A stretch of DNA of 64,000 nucleotides from Arcobacter sp. (GTDB lineage Bacteria; Campylobacterota; Campylobacteria; Campylobacterales; Arcobacteraceae): positions 213,154-277,153 of the forward strand of contig PKUK01000002.1 in the NCBI GenBank assembly GCA_002869535.1, given 5' to 3'. Shown here piece by piece: positions 7,462 through 15,665 of this stretch; the first letter of the stretch is position 1, and every line of letters begins with the position of its first letter. The position numbers were made by a program, and so were the translations under genes. Under the pieces are notes generated by a model. It was given only the letters and a program-made list of their open reading frames with translations, ran no database searches and was not told where the DNA came from.

Positions 7462-8988
7462 CTATACTCTTATAACATCATAAATATCTGTTCTTCTATC
7501 TTTTAGATTATTTACACTTCCTACACTATGTAGTTCTGTTAAAAGTTCTAAATCCACATCTGCTATTAGTATCATCTCTGTATTTGGCGTTGATTCTGCT
7601 TTTACACCATTTGCAGGGAAGGCAAAATCACAAGGTGTAAATACTGCTGATTGGGCATATTGGATATCCATGTTTTCAACCTTTGGTAAGTTTCCAACAC
7701 ATCCAGCTATTGCAACATAACATTCGTTTTCTATTGCTCTTGCTTGTGCACAAATTTTTACTCTTGAGTAACCATTTTGGGTATCCGTTAAAAATGGTAC
7801 AAAAAGTATATCCATACCTTCTTTTGCAAGAAGTCTGCTTAGTTCTGGAAACTCACTATCATAGCAAATAAGAACTCCAATTTTCCCACAATCAGTATCA
7901 AAGGCTTTTATCTTATCTGAGCCTTTCAATCCCCAAACTTTTTGTTCATCTGGAGTTACGTGTATTTTGGCATATTTTTCAACTTCACCATTTCTCTTAC
8001 ATACAAAACCTACATTGTTTAGAGTTCCGTCAATAAGTTCTGGCATACTTCCTGATATAATATTTATATTATATGCAATAGCTAGTCTTGAGAAGTCTTC
8101 TTTAAATCTTTCAGTGTATTTTGCAAGTTCTCTTATGGCATCTGCTTCACTTAGGTGGTTAAACTCTGCCATTAAAGGTGCGTTAAAAAACTCTGGGAAA
8201 AGGGCAAAGTCACTTCTATATCCAGATACTGCATCTATAAAGTATTCAGCTTGTTCAATTACCTCTTCATAATTTTTATAAAGTCTCATTTGCCACTGTA
8301 TTAGTCCTAGTCTTATGACTTTTTTCTGTGCCATTGGTTTAACTGTTGGTTTTGCATAATATATATTATTCCACGCAAGTAAACAAGCATAGTCTTTGCT
8401 GTATATGTCACCTTCAAGATAGTTTTTTATAACTCTTTTTACATAAAAGTCGTTTGATAGTTGAAAGTTAAGTACGGGATCATATATTTCCCGCTCTTTT
8501 ACTTTTTGTATATACTCTTTTGGTGTTATTTCATCTGCATATTTAGAATAATTTGGAATTCTACCACCAAAAATTATTCCTTGTAAATTAAGTTCTTCAC
8601 AAAGCTCTTTTCTAAAGTCATACAATCTTCGGCCAAGTCTTAGCCCTCGAAATTTCTTATTGATAAAAACATCTACCCCATAAAGCATATTTCCATTATC
8701 ATCATGGGTATCAAAAGTATAGTTACCTGTGATTTCTTTGTAAGTGTGCGTATCGTCAAACTTTGTATAGTCAACGATAATACTAAGTGCGAAACCTGCA
8801 AACTCACCATCAATTTTTATAGCTACTTGACCATTTGGAAACTTTTCAATTAAAGAGTCATACTCTTCTTTACTCCAAGCTGATTCATCAAGATGTCTAT
8901 ATTCATCTTCCATTAAAGTGCAAATACTATTGTGATTTTCTTTTTTTAAATAGACTAATTCAATTTTGTCTATATGTTTTATATCCAT
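7462..8988 (-). CDS. GNAT acetyltransferase-nitrilase fusion protein
   Basis: Two-domain protein of 508 residues. The N-terminal half (about 1-200) is a GNAT acyltransferase with the acetyl-CoA loop FRGLRLGRRLYDFRKELCEE. The C-terminal half (about 220-508) is a carbon-nitrogen hydrolase of the nitrilase superfamily with its triad visible: Glu in FALFPEFFNAP, Lys in YAKIHVTPDE and Cys in VLICYDSEFPE. The same architecture occurs in B. subtilis YhcX. The substrate is unknown; an amidase acting on a small amide is likely. It is divergent from the prenyltransferase gene that follows. Confidence 0.88.
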   Translation of the reverse strand: MDIKHIDKIELVYLKKENHNSICTLMEDEYRHLDESAWSKEEYDSLIEKFPNGQVAIKIDGEFAGFALSIIVDYTKFDDTHTYKEITGNYTFDTHDDNGNMLYGVDVFINKKFRGLRLGRRLYDFRKELCEELNLQGIIFGGRIPNYSKYADEITPKEYIQKVKEREIYDPVLNFQLSNDFYVKRVIKNYLEGDIYSKDYACLLAWNNIYYAKPTVKPMAQKKVIRLGLIQWQMRLYKNYEEVIEQAEYFIDAVSGYRSDFALFPEFFNAPLMAEFNHLSEADAIRELAKYTERFKEDFSRLAIAYNINIISGSMPELIDGTLNNVGFVCKRNGEVEKYAKIHVTPDEQKVWGLKGSDKIKAFDTDCGKIGVLICYDSEFPELSRLLAKEGMDILFVPFLTDTQNGYSRVKICAQARAIENECYVAIAGCVGNLPKVENMDIQYAQSAVFTPCDFAFPANGVKAESTPNTEMILIADVDLELLTELHSVGSVNNLKDRRTDIYDVIRV

Positions 8989-9100
8989 AATTATTCCTAT
9001 GATTTGTATAAAAAGATTATATTATATTATTTGATTGTTACTCATAAAACAATTAAACGTAAAATATCTTTCAAATAAATTATTTGATAAAATGCGCCAC

Positions 9101-9964
9101 ATGAATAATATATTGAAAAAACTTAATGATTTTAACGAACTAGTAATGTTTAAACACTCTATTTTCTCTCTGCCTTTTATCTTTATAGCAATGGTTGTAG
9201 CAGCCAATGGCTGGTTTGGGTGGAACTTACTTTTTCTAGGTGTTTTAGCAGCACTAACTGCTAGAAATTTTGCTATGGGATTTAATAGATATTTGGATAG
9301 AGATATTGATGCTTTGAATCCAAGAACAGCAAATAGACCAAATGTTGATGGAAGATTATCTGCTAACTCAATTTTATCATTTACTTTACTTAATGCTGCT
9401 GGATTTATAATAGTTGCATTTTTAGTAAATAAATTAGCTTTGGTTTTATCAATTCCTATTTTGATAGTGATTGGTTCATACTCATATTTTAAAAGATTTT
9501 CATATTTGGCCCATCTTATTTTAGGTGTCTCTTTAGGTCTAGCTCCTATTGCTGGAGTAGTTGCTGTTAGCCAAACGATTACTTTATGGTCAGTCTTTTT
9601 AAGTCTTGGAGTAATGTTTTGGGTTGCAGGATTTGATTTACTTTATTCGCTTCAAGATATAGATGTAGATAAAAAACTAGGACTTCACTCTGTTCCAAGT
9701 AAATTTGGGGCTAAAAAAACAATGCTTTTTTCAAAGATAGCACATAGTTTTACAGTACTGTTTTGGCTACTTTTTGTTATTAACTCGGAAGGTACATTAT
9801 TTGCATATTTAGCTGTTATTGTAAGTGCTTTGATGTTAAGTTATGAACACTACTTAGTAAATAAAGATTTTAGAAAAATAGACAAAGCTTTTTTTACAGT
9901 AAACGGATACTTAGGGATTATATTTTTTATCTTAATAATAATAGATGTAGCCTTTGTTAAGTAA
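9101..9964 (+). CDS. mqnP: UbiA-family prenyltransferase, MqnP-like
   Basis: Membrane prenyltransferase of about 287 residues that attaches a polyprenyl chain to the aromatic quinone precursor. In Campylobacterota this is expected to be the futalosine-route menaquinone enzyme MqnP. Seen: the first Asp-rich motif NRYLDRDIDALNPRT, the second one around DLLYSLQDIDVDKKLGLHS, and seven to nine hydrophobic helices. In-frame starts exist at 9035, 9092 and 9101. I prefer 9101 because a -10-like TTGATAAAAT lies just upstream, which would put the RNA start close to the ATG. The symbol rests on lineage rather than on a diagnostic residue; plain ubiA is the alternative. Confidence 0.85.
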   Translation: MNNILKKLNDFNELVMFKHSIFSLPFIFIAMVVAANGWFGWNLLFLGVLAALTARNFAMGFNRYLDRDIDALNPRTANRPNVDGRLSANSILSFTLLNAAGFIIVAFLVNKLALVLSIPILIVIGSYSYFKRFSYLAHLILGVSLGLAPIAGVVAVSQTITLWSVFLSLGVMFWVAGFDLLYSLQDIDVDKKLGLHSVPSKFGAKKTMLFSKIAHSFTVLFWLLFVINSEGTLFAYLAVIVSALMLSYEHYLVNKDFRKIDKAFFTVNGYLGIIFFILIIIDVAFVK

Positions 9965-10069
9965 TTCTTTACAAATAGCATAGAAAAAAAATATAGTTGA
10001 GATTTAGATTTATTTTTTAATAATAAACTATTATAATCAATATGATTATTTTTTTAATTTAGGAGTATT

Positions 10070-10876
10070 ATGGAAAATAAATTAAAAGAAGTGACGTACT
10101 TAACGTTAAAAAACTTGAAAAAACATAATATTGTTCTACCTGAAACTTATTTAAAAACATTTCAAGATATCGCAAAAGAACTTCATGTTGATATAAAATA
10201 TGAAGATTTAGCTCTAAAGAGTTTTGAAAAAGATGCTAAACATGTAGAGAATATTGTTAAAAAAACTAACGAAAGCCTGACTAATTTAAATAAATCTACT
10301 TCTGAGGCTAGAAAAGCAATTGAAAATAAAGATGATAACTCCTTAAAAAAAATAAATGCTGATTTAGAGAGAATGCAAAAACAAATAGACTTTTTACAAA
10401 AGGAACTATTTGCTGACCCTTTAACAAGTGCGTATAATAGAAAATGGTTTTCAGATTATTATCTTAAAAATGATAAATTTCAAAATGATGGACATATAGT
10501 TTTTATAGACATAAATAACTTTAAAAGAGTAAATGATACTTATGGACATGTAATTGGTGATCAAGTCTTAAAATACATGGTGAAGTTTTTAGAAAAAGAG
10601 TTAGCACATCCAAATATTGATATAGTAAGATTTGCAGGAGATGAGTTTATTATTTTATTTAATAATAAAAAAACTTCAAAAACAGTTGATGCAAATAAAT
10701 GTATGCAGGAACTTCAAGATAAACTTTCAAAAAGAAGATTAAAAACAGAAAAAATCAAAGAGTTTGGTTTTACTTTTTCGTATGGAATCACAGCTTTTAA
10801 AAAAGAACAAGAAGTCGAGCCAGTCTTAGAATTGGTCGATAGTTTGATGTACAAAAATAAAGAGGCTAATAGATAA
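10070..10876 (+). CDS. Diguanylate cyclase with N-terminal coiled coil
   Basis: A 268-residue soluble GGDEF protein that would make c-di-GMP. The C-terminal domain starts at about residue 115 (FADPLTSAYNRKWF), has VFIDINNFKRVNDTYGH, and carries the active-site motif AGDEF, a variant that is normally active. No RxxD inhibitory site precedes it. Residues 60-110 look like a coiled coil with many Asn, Lys and Glu residues, suited to dimerisation. A strong ribosome site (ttaggag) fixes the start. There is no recognisable sensor domain. Confidence 0.9.
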   Translation: MENKLKEVTYLTLKNLKKHNIVLPETYLKTFQDIAKELHVDIKYEDLALKSFEKDAKHVENIVKKTNESLTNLNKSTSEARKAIENKDDNSLKKINADLERMQKQIDFLQKELFADPLTSAYNRKWFSDYYLKNDKFQNDGHIVFIDINNFKRVNDTYGHVIGDQVLKYMVKFLEKELAHPNIDIVRFAGDEFIILFNNKKTSKTVDANKCMQELQDKLSKRRLKTEKIKEFGFTFSYGITAFKKEQEVEPVLELVDSLMYKNKEANR

Positions 10877-10931
10877 ATTTATAAAACATTTATAAGCTTA
10901 TATGTGATACTATTCCCATCTACTTTTAAAC

Positions 10932-11008
10932 GCGTCTGTGGCTCAACTGGATAGAGCACTGGGTTTCGGCCCCGGCGGTTACAGGTTCGACTCCTGTCAG
11001 GCGTACCA
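10932..11008 (+). tRNA. tRNA-Arg (anticodon UCG)
   Basis: A complete 77-base cloverleaf. The acceptor arms are GCGTCTG and CAGGCGT, with discriminator A and encoded CCA. The D-stem is GCTC/GAGC, the anticodon stem CTGGG/CCCGG with loop TTTCGGC giving anticodon TCG (reads CGA), and the T-stem ACAGG/CCTGT with TTCGACT loop. The first acceptor pair is a G-U wobble. The island that follows starts just beyond its terminator, as is common for elements that integrate at tRNA genes. Confidence 0.95.
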
Positions 11009-11012
11009 TCTT

Positions 11013-11060
11013 AAAGCTCGATTTATTCAATCATTGGATTGTTTAGGTCGGGCTTTTTTT
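11013..11060 (+). terminator. Rho-independent terminator after tRNA-Arg
   Basis: Long imperfect stem beginning AAAGCTCGA and closing with GGTCGGGCTTT, including several G-U pairs, followed by seven T. It lies 5 bases after the tRNA CCA end. Confidence 0.8.
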
Positions 11061-11158
11061 ATATTTTAGTGATACTAACTCCCACTTATTTCCCACTAAA
11101 AAAGATTTATGATTATACTATATTAAATAATCTATTATGCATATCAAACTTATAAAAT

Positions 11159-11176
11159 ATTTTCGCTGGCGAAAAT
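11159..11176. repeat. Perfect palindrome upstream of the orphan gene
   Basis: ATTTTCGC-TG-GCGAAAAT has 8-base perfect arms with a 2-base centre. It sits 18 bases before the preferred ATG of the downstream gene. It looks like an operator or a small hairpin; no T-run follows, so a terminator is unlikely. Confidence 0.4.
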
Positions 11177-11193
11177 TTCAATATAGAAGGAAT

Positions 11194-11499
11194 ATGTTTA
11201 TTTACTATATATTAGGAAATACATATATTTATAAAGAAGAAATCAAGAAGTTAAAACTTACAAATAAAGGCTTTAAAAAATGGTGGAAATACAATAAAGA
11301 CTTTAAGTCTTGGGAACTTGAAGTATCAAATGTATTTAATACTAAAAAGTTTGAAGATAGTGTGCGAGCTTTTTGTAAAGAGTATACGTTAGAACTGAAG
11401 AGGTTAGAGAATCCAAGAGGAGTAACGAAGTCTAGTAAGGACTTTTATACTCCAGAGGTTTTTTTTGAGTATTTTCATGGAGAAAATAGTATGTTATAG
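11194..11499 (+). CDS. Orphan 101-residue protein in tRNA-Arg island
   Basis: I do not recognise this protein. It is basic and rich in Lys, Phe, Tyr and Trp (KGFKKWWKYNKDFKSWELEV), with no signal peptide or membrane helix. I chose ATG at 11194 because agaagga sits in front of it; an in-frame ATG at 11137 would add 19 residues but has no ribosome site and would run through the palindrome. It converges on the ROCO gene and overlaps its 3' end by 6 bases. It may be an island-specific cargo gene. Confidence 0.6.
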   Translation: MFIYYILGNTYIYKEEIKKLKLTNKGFKKWWKYNKDFKSWELEVSNVFNTKKFEDSVRAFCKEYTLELKRLENPRGVTKSSKDFYTPEVFFEYFHGENSML

Positions 11500-14400
11500 A
11501 TGTTTTATATGAATTCTCATTAATGTATCATTTATTTTGTTATATAACGATTCTAAGTTAATTTCTGCAATACCTAAATTGGCTTTCAATGTTAATATTT
11601 TTTCTTCAATTGTTTTTTTCTCAATTTTTTCAACTTTTTCATTAAGTTTTAAGAGTTCTTGAAGAACAGTTTGAATTAATAAAAATTCTTCTTCTTCTTT
11701 TGAGCGAACACTTCCTAATAATTCTCTAATATCATATTCTTTACAAATACTATTATTAGCAGATTCAGGTGTGAATTTTAGTATTCCTGCTTTTTCTAAT
11801 TGTTTTAGGTAAAGGTAAGAAATAGGTTTAGGCTCAGTATTTTTTTCTTCAATTTTTAAAAGCATATTAGGTGCTTCAATAGTATCAAAAAAAGGTTTGT
11901 GTATTTTTTCAATTGTATTTCTTATTATTGCTAAGTACTCTTTCTTATCATCTCCTGAAACTTTTACATGGAGCGTTTTTCTCTCTTTATCTGCTTTTAT
12001 CTCTGCTTTACAATTAAATATTTTACTTTCTAATAAAACACCTTGTTTCCAAACAATATCATTTAAAATATCTTCATTTAAATTAACAATTATTTGAGGC
12101 ATTATAGATGCTGGCATAAAAACATATTGATAAATTACATAAATGTAATCATTTAATGGTGCATAATCATGATAGTCACCGGATAATAGATCTGGCAGGA
12201 GCATTTTGTTGTCAATCATAAATCCTAATTTAAAGACTTTAAATAATGTAATAATAAATTTACCTTCTAAACGGTTATAGGTATAGTTCTCTAGTTCAGG
12301 ATATTTTTTAAACTCTTTAAAGTCATTAAAGTTTAAAATATCAAGGATGTTCGATTCATTTAATTCTCCCTTATTCAGTTTAATCGTAGGAGAATTAATA
12401 ATTTTATATGCGGCGTCTAATACCCATTTTGGTTTGAGAATATAATAATTTTCTAAAATTAGATCACCTTCAAAATGTAACATTATCCCTAATTCATGCA
12501 ATAAAGATATTAACTCTTTTCTATGACTTTGGGGAATATTATATTTTGTACAAAGGTTATCGAACATATTATATTCTTGATGATTTTCTTTTGAGCCTAA
12601 AAGAGTGTCTTTTATTTTAACCCATTTTGTTGGAATTGGTGTTCCCAATGACAAATGTTCGTTATTGGAGGTATGTATAAAGTTAAAGAGTTCTTTTTCT
12701 AATTTTTTTGTGCCTTGTTCATTTTCTTTAAGACAGTTTAATTCAATAAAATTTACTATTGAAGGATATTGCTTATGTAAGTCTTTTTGGCTTATATCAA
12801 AAACATTAGAGTCTTCTTTTTTATTTAATGCTACAAATATAGGAGAATCACCTCCAAAACTTTTAATCATATCAAGCCAATATTTAGGTTTTTCATCTTT
12901 TCTTCCATCTAAGACCAAAACATATACACATCTTTTTGATAGAAAAAATTGGTGTGTAGAATGCATTATATCCTGTCCACCAAAATCCCAAAAATAGATA
13001 GTTTTATCTTTATCTATTTTTTGATTAATTCGTATTCCATGTGTTTTTGGTTCATCAATATTAAAAATATTTTTTGTAATTCTATTAATAATTGAAGTTT
13101 TACCAGCTGAACCTTCTCCAATAAATATAATTTTTACTTCTTTAAGCTCTTCACTACCTTCTTCAAGAGCTTCAATGTAAGTATGTAGTGTATCACCACC
13201 TTTTTCAATAAATTCTAGTGGAGGGAAAATAATAGGATTATTGAAAACAAAAATACCCTCATCTTGTTCTGTAACCTCTTCTTTTAATTTAATTTTATTA
13301 AATAATGTAGAAGGTATTTCTTTCAATTTATTATTATTTAAATCTATAACATTAATATAATCTATATTATCTGGAATAAAGCTAATATAGTTATGTTCTA
13401 AATCTAAAGCTCTTAAATTTTTTAACAATACAATGTCTCTTGATATTTCAGTAAGATGATTAAAGCCTAGAAATATACTTTTTAAAGAAGTCACCTTTAG
13501 CAATTCTTCTGGAAATTTAATAAATTCATTATGCCTTAATTCTATAAGAGCTAATTTTTTTAGAGATTTGATTTCTGATGAAATTGCATCAATTTGATTA
13601 TTGTTTGCATATAAGTATTGTAGTTTTGTGAGGTATTCAATTTCTTTGGGTATTTCCGCAAGCTTATTTTCAGAAATATTTAAAAAGGATAAATTGGGAA
13701 GTTGCCCTTTCTCAATATTAAAAGTAGTAAGTTGATTTTTAGAAATTTCTAATCTATCTAGTTGTTCGAATTGAAATATTTCACTAGGGAAGATAGTGAA
13801 TTGATTTTCATTAATTTCTAAAGTGGTTAATTTTTTTAGATTTGTAAGTTCAGGTATTAATTCTCTTAATTCATTGTTGTTTAATTGTAATGTATTGAGC
13901 ATACTAATTTTAGATATTTCTTGAGGAAGATTAGATAATTTATTAGAATTAATAGTTAAAATTCTAAGTTTATGCAAATATCTAATTTCAGCAGGAAGAC
14001 TAACTATATTATTGTTAGAAAGATCTAACATATTTAATTCTGAAAGGTTTCCAATTTCAGCAGGTAAAGTACTTAAATTATTGTGTGAAATATCTAAACT
14101 GTCCAATTTTTCAAGGTTCCCAGTCTCTGATACTAAATTGGTTAAGTTATTGTTTGATATGTAAAAAGATTCTAAATTCAAAAGGTTTCCAATTTCAATT
14201 GGCAAACTAGATAGTTTATTATTACTGATAAAAAAAGATTTTAAATTTAAAAGATTTCCAATTTCAGTTGGCAAATGAGATAGTTTATTATTACTTAGAT
14301 ATAAATATTGTAAATTTAAAAGGTTTCCAATTTCAGTTGGTAAATTAGATATATTATTGTTATCAAAATTTAGAAAAGTTAACTTTTCTAAATTTCCAAT

Positions 14401-15171
14401 TTCAGTGGGTAGAATTGATATATTATTGTTAGAAATCTCTAATCTATTTAAATTCTTAAAATGTGAAATAATAGATGGGAATTTTGTTATTGCATTACTA
14501 GAAATATGTAAGGTGTTTAAATTTAAATGATTTTTAATTTCAACGGGGAAGCTAGATAAATTATTGTTAGAAATGTCTAAAAAATTTAAATTTAAAAGAT
14601 TTTCAATTTCAACGGGGAAGCTAGATAAATTATTATTAGAGATGTCTAAGAAATTTAAGTTTGAAAGGTTTTTAATTTCCTTAGGCAGGGTAGTGATGTT
14701 ATTGTGAGAGATAGTTAAATTATTTAAATTTTTTAGGCTTAAAATATTATCATTAAGTTTTACTGAATTAGAATATGTAATTGATAAAGTTGTCAATTTA
14801 GTTAAATTTTCTATTTCAGGAGGGAAGTCTGAAAATTCACATTTTTCGAGCGCTAATGAGTTTAAATTAGGAATTTCAGTAATTTCTAATGGAAATTCTT
14901 TTAAATATTCGCAATTTATATCTAGTAGTTCTAAATTTTTTAAGTTTTTAATTCCTTTAGGTATGGATGTACCTAGATATAGACTTTCTAATGTATCTAT
15001 AAGAGTAATATAATCTAGTATATTTTGTTCTTGCATATTTATTAAATTTAAACCAATAATATCTTTTTTATCATCTAAACAATAACTATTGCTTTTATAT
15101 CCTAACTGTTTATAAGTAGTTACTTCTGTTGCAATTTCAAATAGATTTGATTTTAAAATATTGATATCCAT
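11494..15171 (-). CDS. ROCO protein: LRR-Roc GTPase-COR
   Basis: A 1225-residue protein of the ROCO family, the group that includes human LRRK2. About residues 60-640 hold roughly 25 leucine-rich repeats of 23 residues (pattern LxxLxISxNxLxxLPxEIGN). The Roc GTPase follows: P-loop GEGSAGKTS near 685, G3 DFGGQD near 728 with the following HSTHQFFLSKRC, and G4 NKKED near 780. The COR region runs from about 850 to 1080. The C-terminus (about 1150-1225) is predicted coiled coil (LNEKVEKIEKKTIEEK). There is no kinase domain, as is usual in bacteria. Known bacterial ROCO proteins are nucleotide-controlled dimers with unclear roles. Its place in a tRNA-linked island suggests accessory, perhaps sensing or defence, function; that is inference. 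Confidence 0.93.
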   Translation of the reverse strand: MDINILKSNLFEIATEVTTYKQLGYKSNSYCLDDKKDIIGLNLINMQEQNILDYITLIDTLESLYLGTSIPKGIKNLKNLELLDINCEYLKEFPLEITEIPNLNSLALEKCEFSDFPPEIENLTKLTTLSITYSNSVKLNDNILSLKNLNNLTISHNNITTLPKEIKNLSNLNFLDISNNNLSSFPVEIENLLNLNFLDISNNNLSSFPVEIKNHLNLNTLHISSNAITKFPSIISHFKNLNRLEISNNNISILPTEIGNLEKLTFLNFDNNNISNLPTEIGNLLNLQYLYLSNNKLSHLPTEIGNLLNLKSFFISNNKLSSLPIEIGNLLNLESFYISNNNLTNLVSETGNLEKLDSLDISHNNLSTLPAEIGNLSELNMLDLSNNNIVSLPAEIRYLHKLRILTINSNKLSNLPQEISKISMLNTLQLNNNELRELIPELTNLKKLTTLEINENQFTIFPSEIFQFEQLDRLEISKNQLTTFNIEKGQLPNLSFLNISENKLAEIPKEIEYLTKLQYLYANNNQIDAISSEIKSLKKLALIELRHNEFIKFPEELLKVTSLKSIFLGFNHLTEISRDIVLLKNLRALDLEHNYISFIPDNIDYINVIDLNNNKLKEIPSTLFNKIKLKEEVTEQDEGIFVFNNPIIFPPLEFIEKGGDTLHTYIEALEEGSEELKEVKIIFIGEGSAGKTSIINRITKNIFNIDEPKTHGIRINQKIDKDKTIYFWDFGGQDIMHSTHQFFLSKRCVYVLVLDGRKDEKPKYWLDMIKSFGGDSPIFVALNKKEDSNVFDISQKDLHKQYPSIVNFIELNCLKENEQGTKKLEKELFNFIHTSNNEHLSLGTPIPTKWVKIKDTLLGSKENHQEYNMFDNLCTKYNIPQSHRKELISLLHELGIMLHFEGDLILENYYILKPKWVLDAAYKIINSPTIKLNKGELNESNILDILNFNDFKEFKKYPELENYTYNRLEGKFIITLFKVFKLGFMIDNKMLLPDLLSGDYHDYAPLNDYIYVIYQYVFMPASIMPQIIVNLNEDILNDIVWKQGVLLESKIFNCKAEIKADKERKTLHVKVSGDDKKEYLAIIRNTIEKIHKPFFDTIEAPNMLLKIEEKNTEPKPISYLYLKQLEKAGILKFTPESANNSICKEYDIRELLGSVRSKEEEEFLLIQTVLQELLKLNEKVEKIEKKTIEEKILTLKANLGIAEINLESLYNKINDTLMRIHIKHL
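13290..14960 (-). repeat. Tandem 69-bp LRR-coding repeats
   Basis: The LRR part of the ROCO gene is a DNA repeat array with a 69-base period. Neighbouring units vary widely, but some are nearly identical, notably the two at about 14517-14654 that each encode NFLDISNNNLSSFPVEI. This points to recent unit duplication. Confidence 0.85.
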
Positions 15172-15207
15172 TTCATTCCTTTACTAAGATATTAGCTAAA
15201 TAAGATT

Positions 15208-15543
15208 TTAATTATTATTATATAAGTTATTAATAGCTTCTCTTCCACTATCAGTAGATAATTTAGCATATCTCAATGTCATATTTATATCCCTATGATT
15301 CATCAGTTTTTGAATAGTATAAATTGGAGTACCTTTTATTGCAAGATTACTTGCAAAACTATGTCTAAAAGTATGTATTACAACTCTATTCTTTGAGTCT
15401 TTAACATCTAAACCATCATTAAATAAATCATCTAGGATTGGTTTTAATCGCTTTTGAGTTTGGCTTGTTATTGATTTACATACTCATTTGTTTTAAATGA
15501 TTGATTAGTACCCATCTTGGTTGTAATAAAATCTTTATACATA
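15208..15543 (-). pseudogene. Tyrosine recombinase (integrase) C-terminal remnant
   Basis: The minus strand encodes the end of a phage-type integrase. The box II segment VVIHTFRHSFASNLAIKG (His-x-x-Arg) is followed by IQKLMNHRDINMTLRYAKLS, with the nucleophile Tyr, and a stop at 15208. The upstream segment YKDFITTKMGTNQSFKTNEY is in another frame, joined by a frameshift near 15480; going further up, a TAG interrupts the frame near 15558. The N-terminal arm-binding and core-binding domains are absent. It is therefore dead and cannot move the island. It marks the far end of the insertion that begins at tRNA-Arg. Confidence 0.82.
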
Positions 15544-15557
15544 CTATTATTCTATAC

Positions 15558-15574
15558 ATCCCTAAAATAGGGAT
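15558..15574. repeat. Hairpin ATCCCTA-AAA-TAGGGAT
   Basis: Perfect 7-base arms with a 3-base loop, just upstream of the integrase remnant and between the island and the GGDEF-EAL gene. It could be part of an attachment site or a remnant control element. No T-run follows, so a terminator is not convincing. Confidence 0.35.
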
Positions 15575-15665
15575 TTCCAAAGTTTCTTAAAGTTGATTGT
15601 GCTAAAACTGTGCCAAAATATGTTTTAACTTTTATAATAATTAAAAAATGTATATTTGTTAAAGA

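Noticed and set aside
12605..12997. Opposite-strand open frame within the ROCO gene
   Set aside because: Antisense shadow of the Roc domain coding region; no supporting start signal.
13290..14960. CRISPR-like regular repeats
   Set aside because: The 69-base period is coding and matches 23-residue leucine-rich repeats; there are no spacers.
10932..15665. Duplicate tRNA 3' end as a right attachment site
   Set aside because: I searched by eye around the integrase remnant for the T-arm and acceptor sequence and found no copy.
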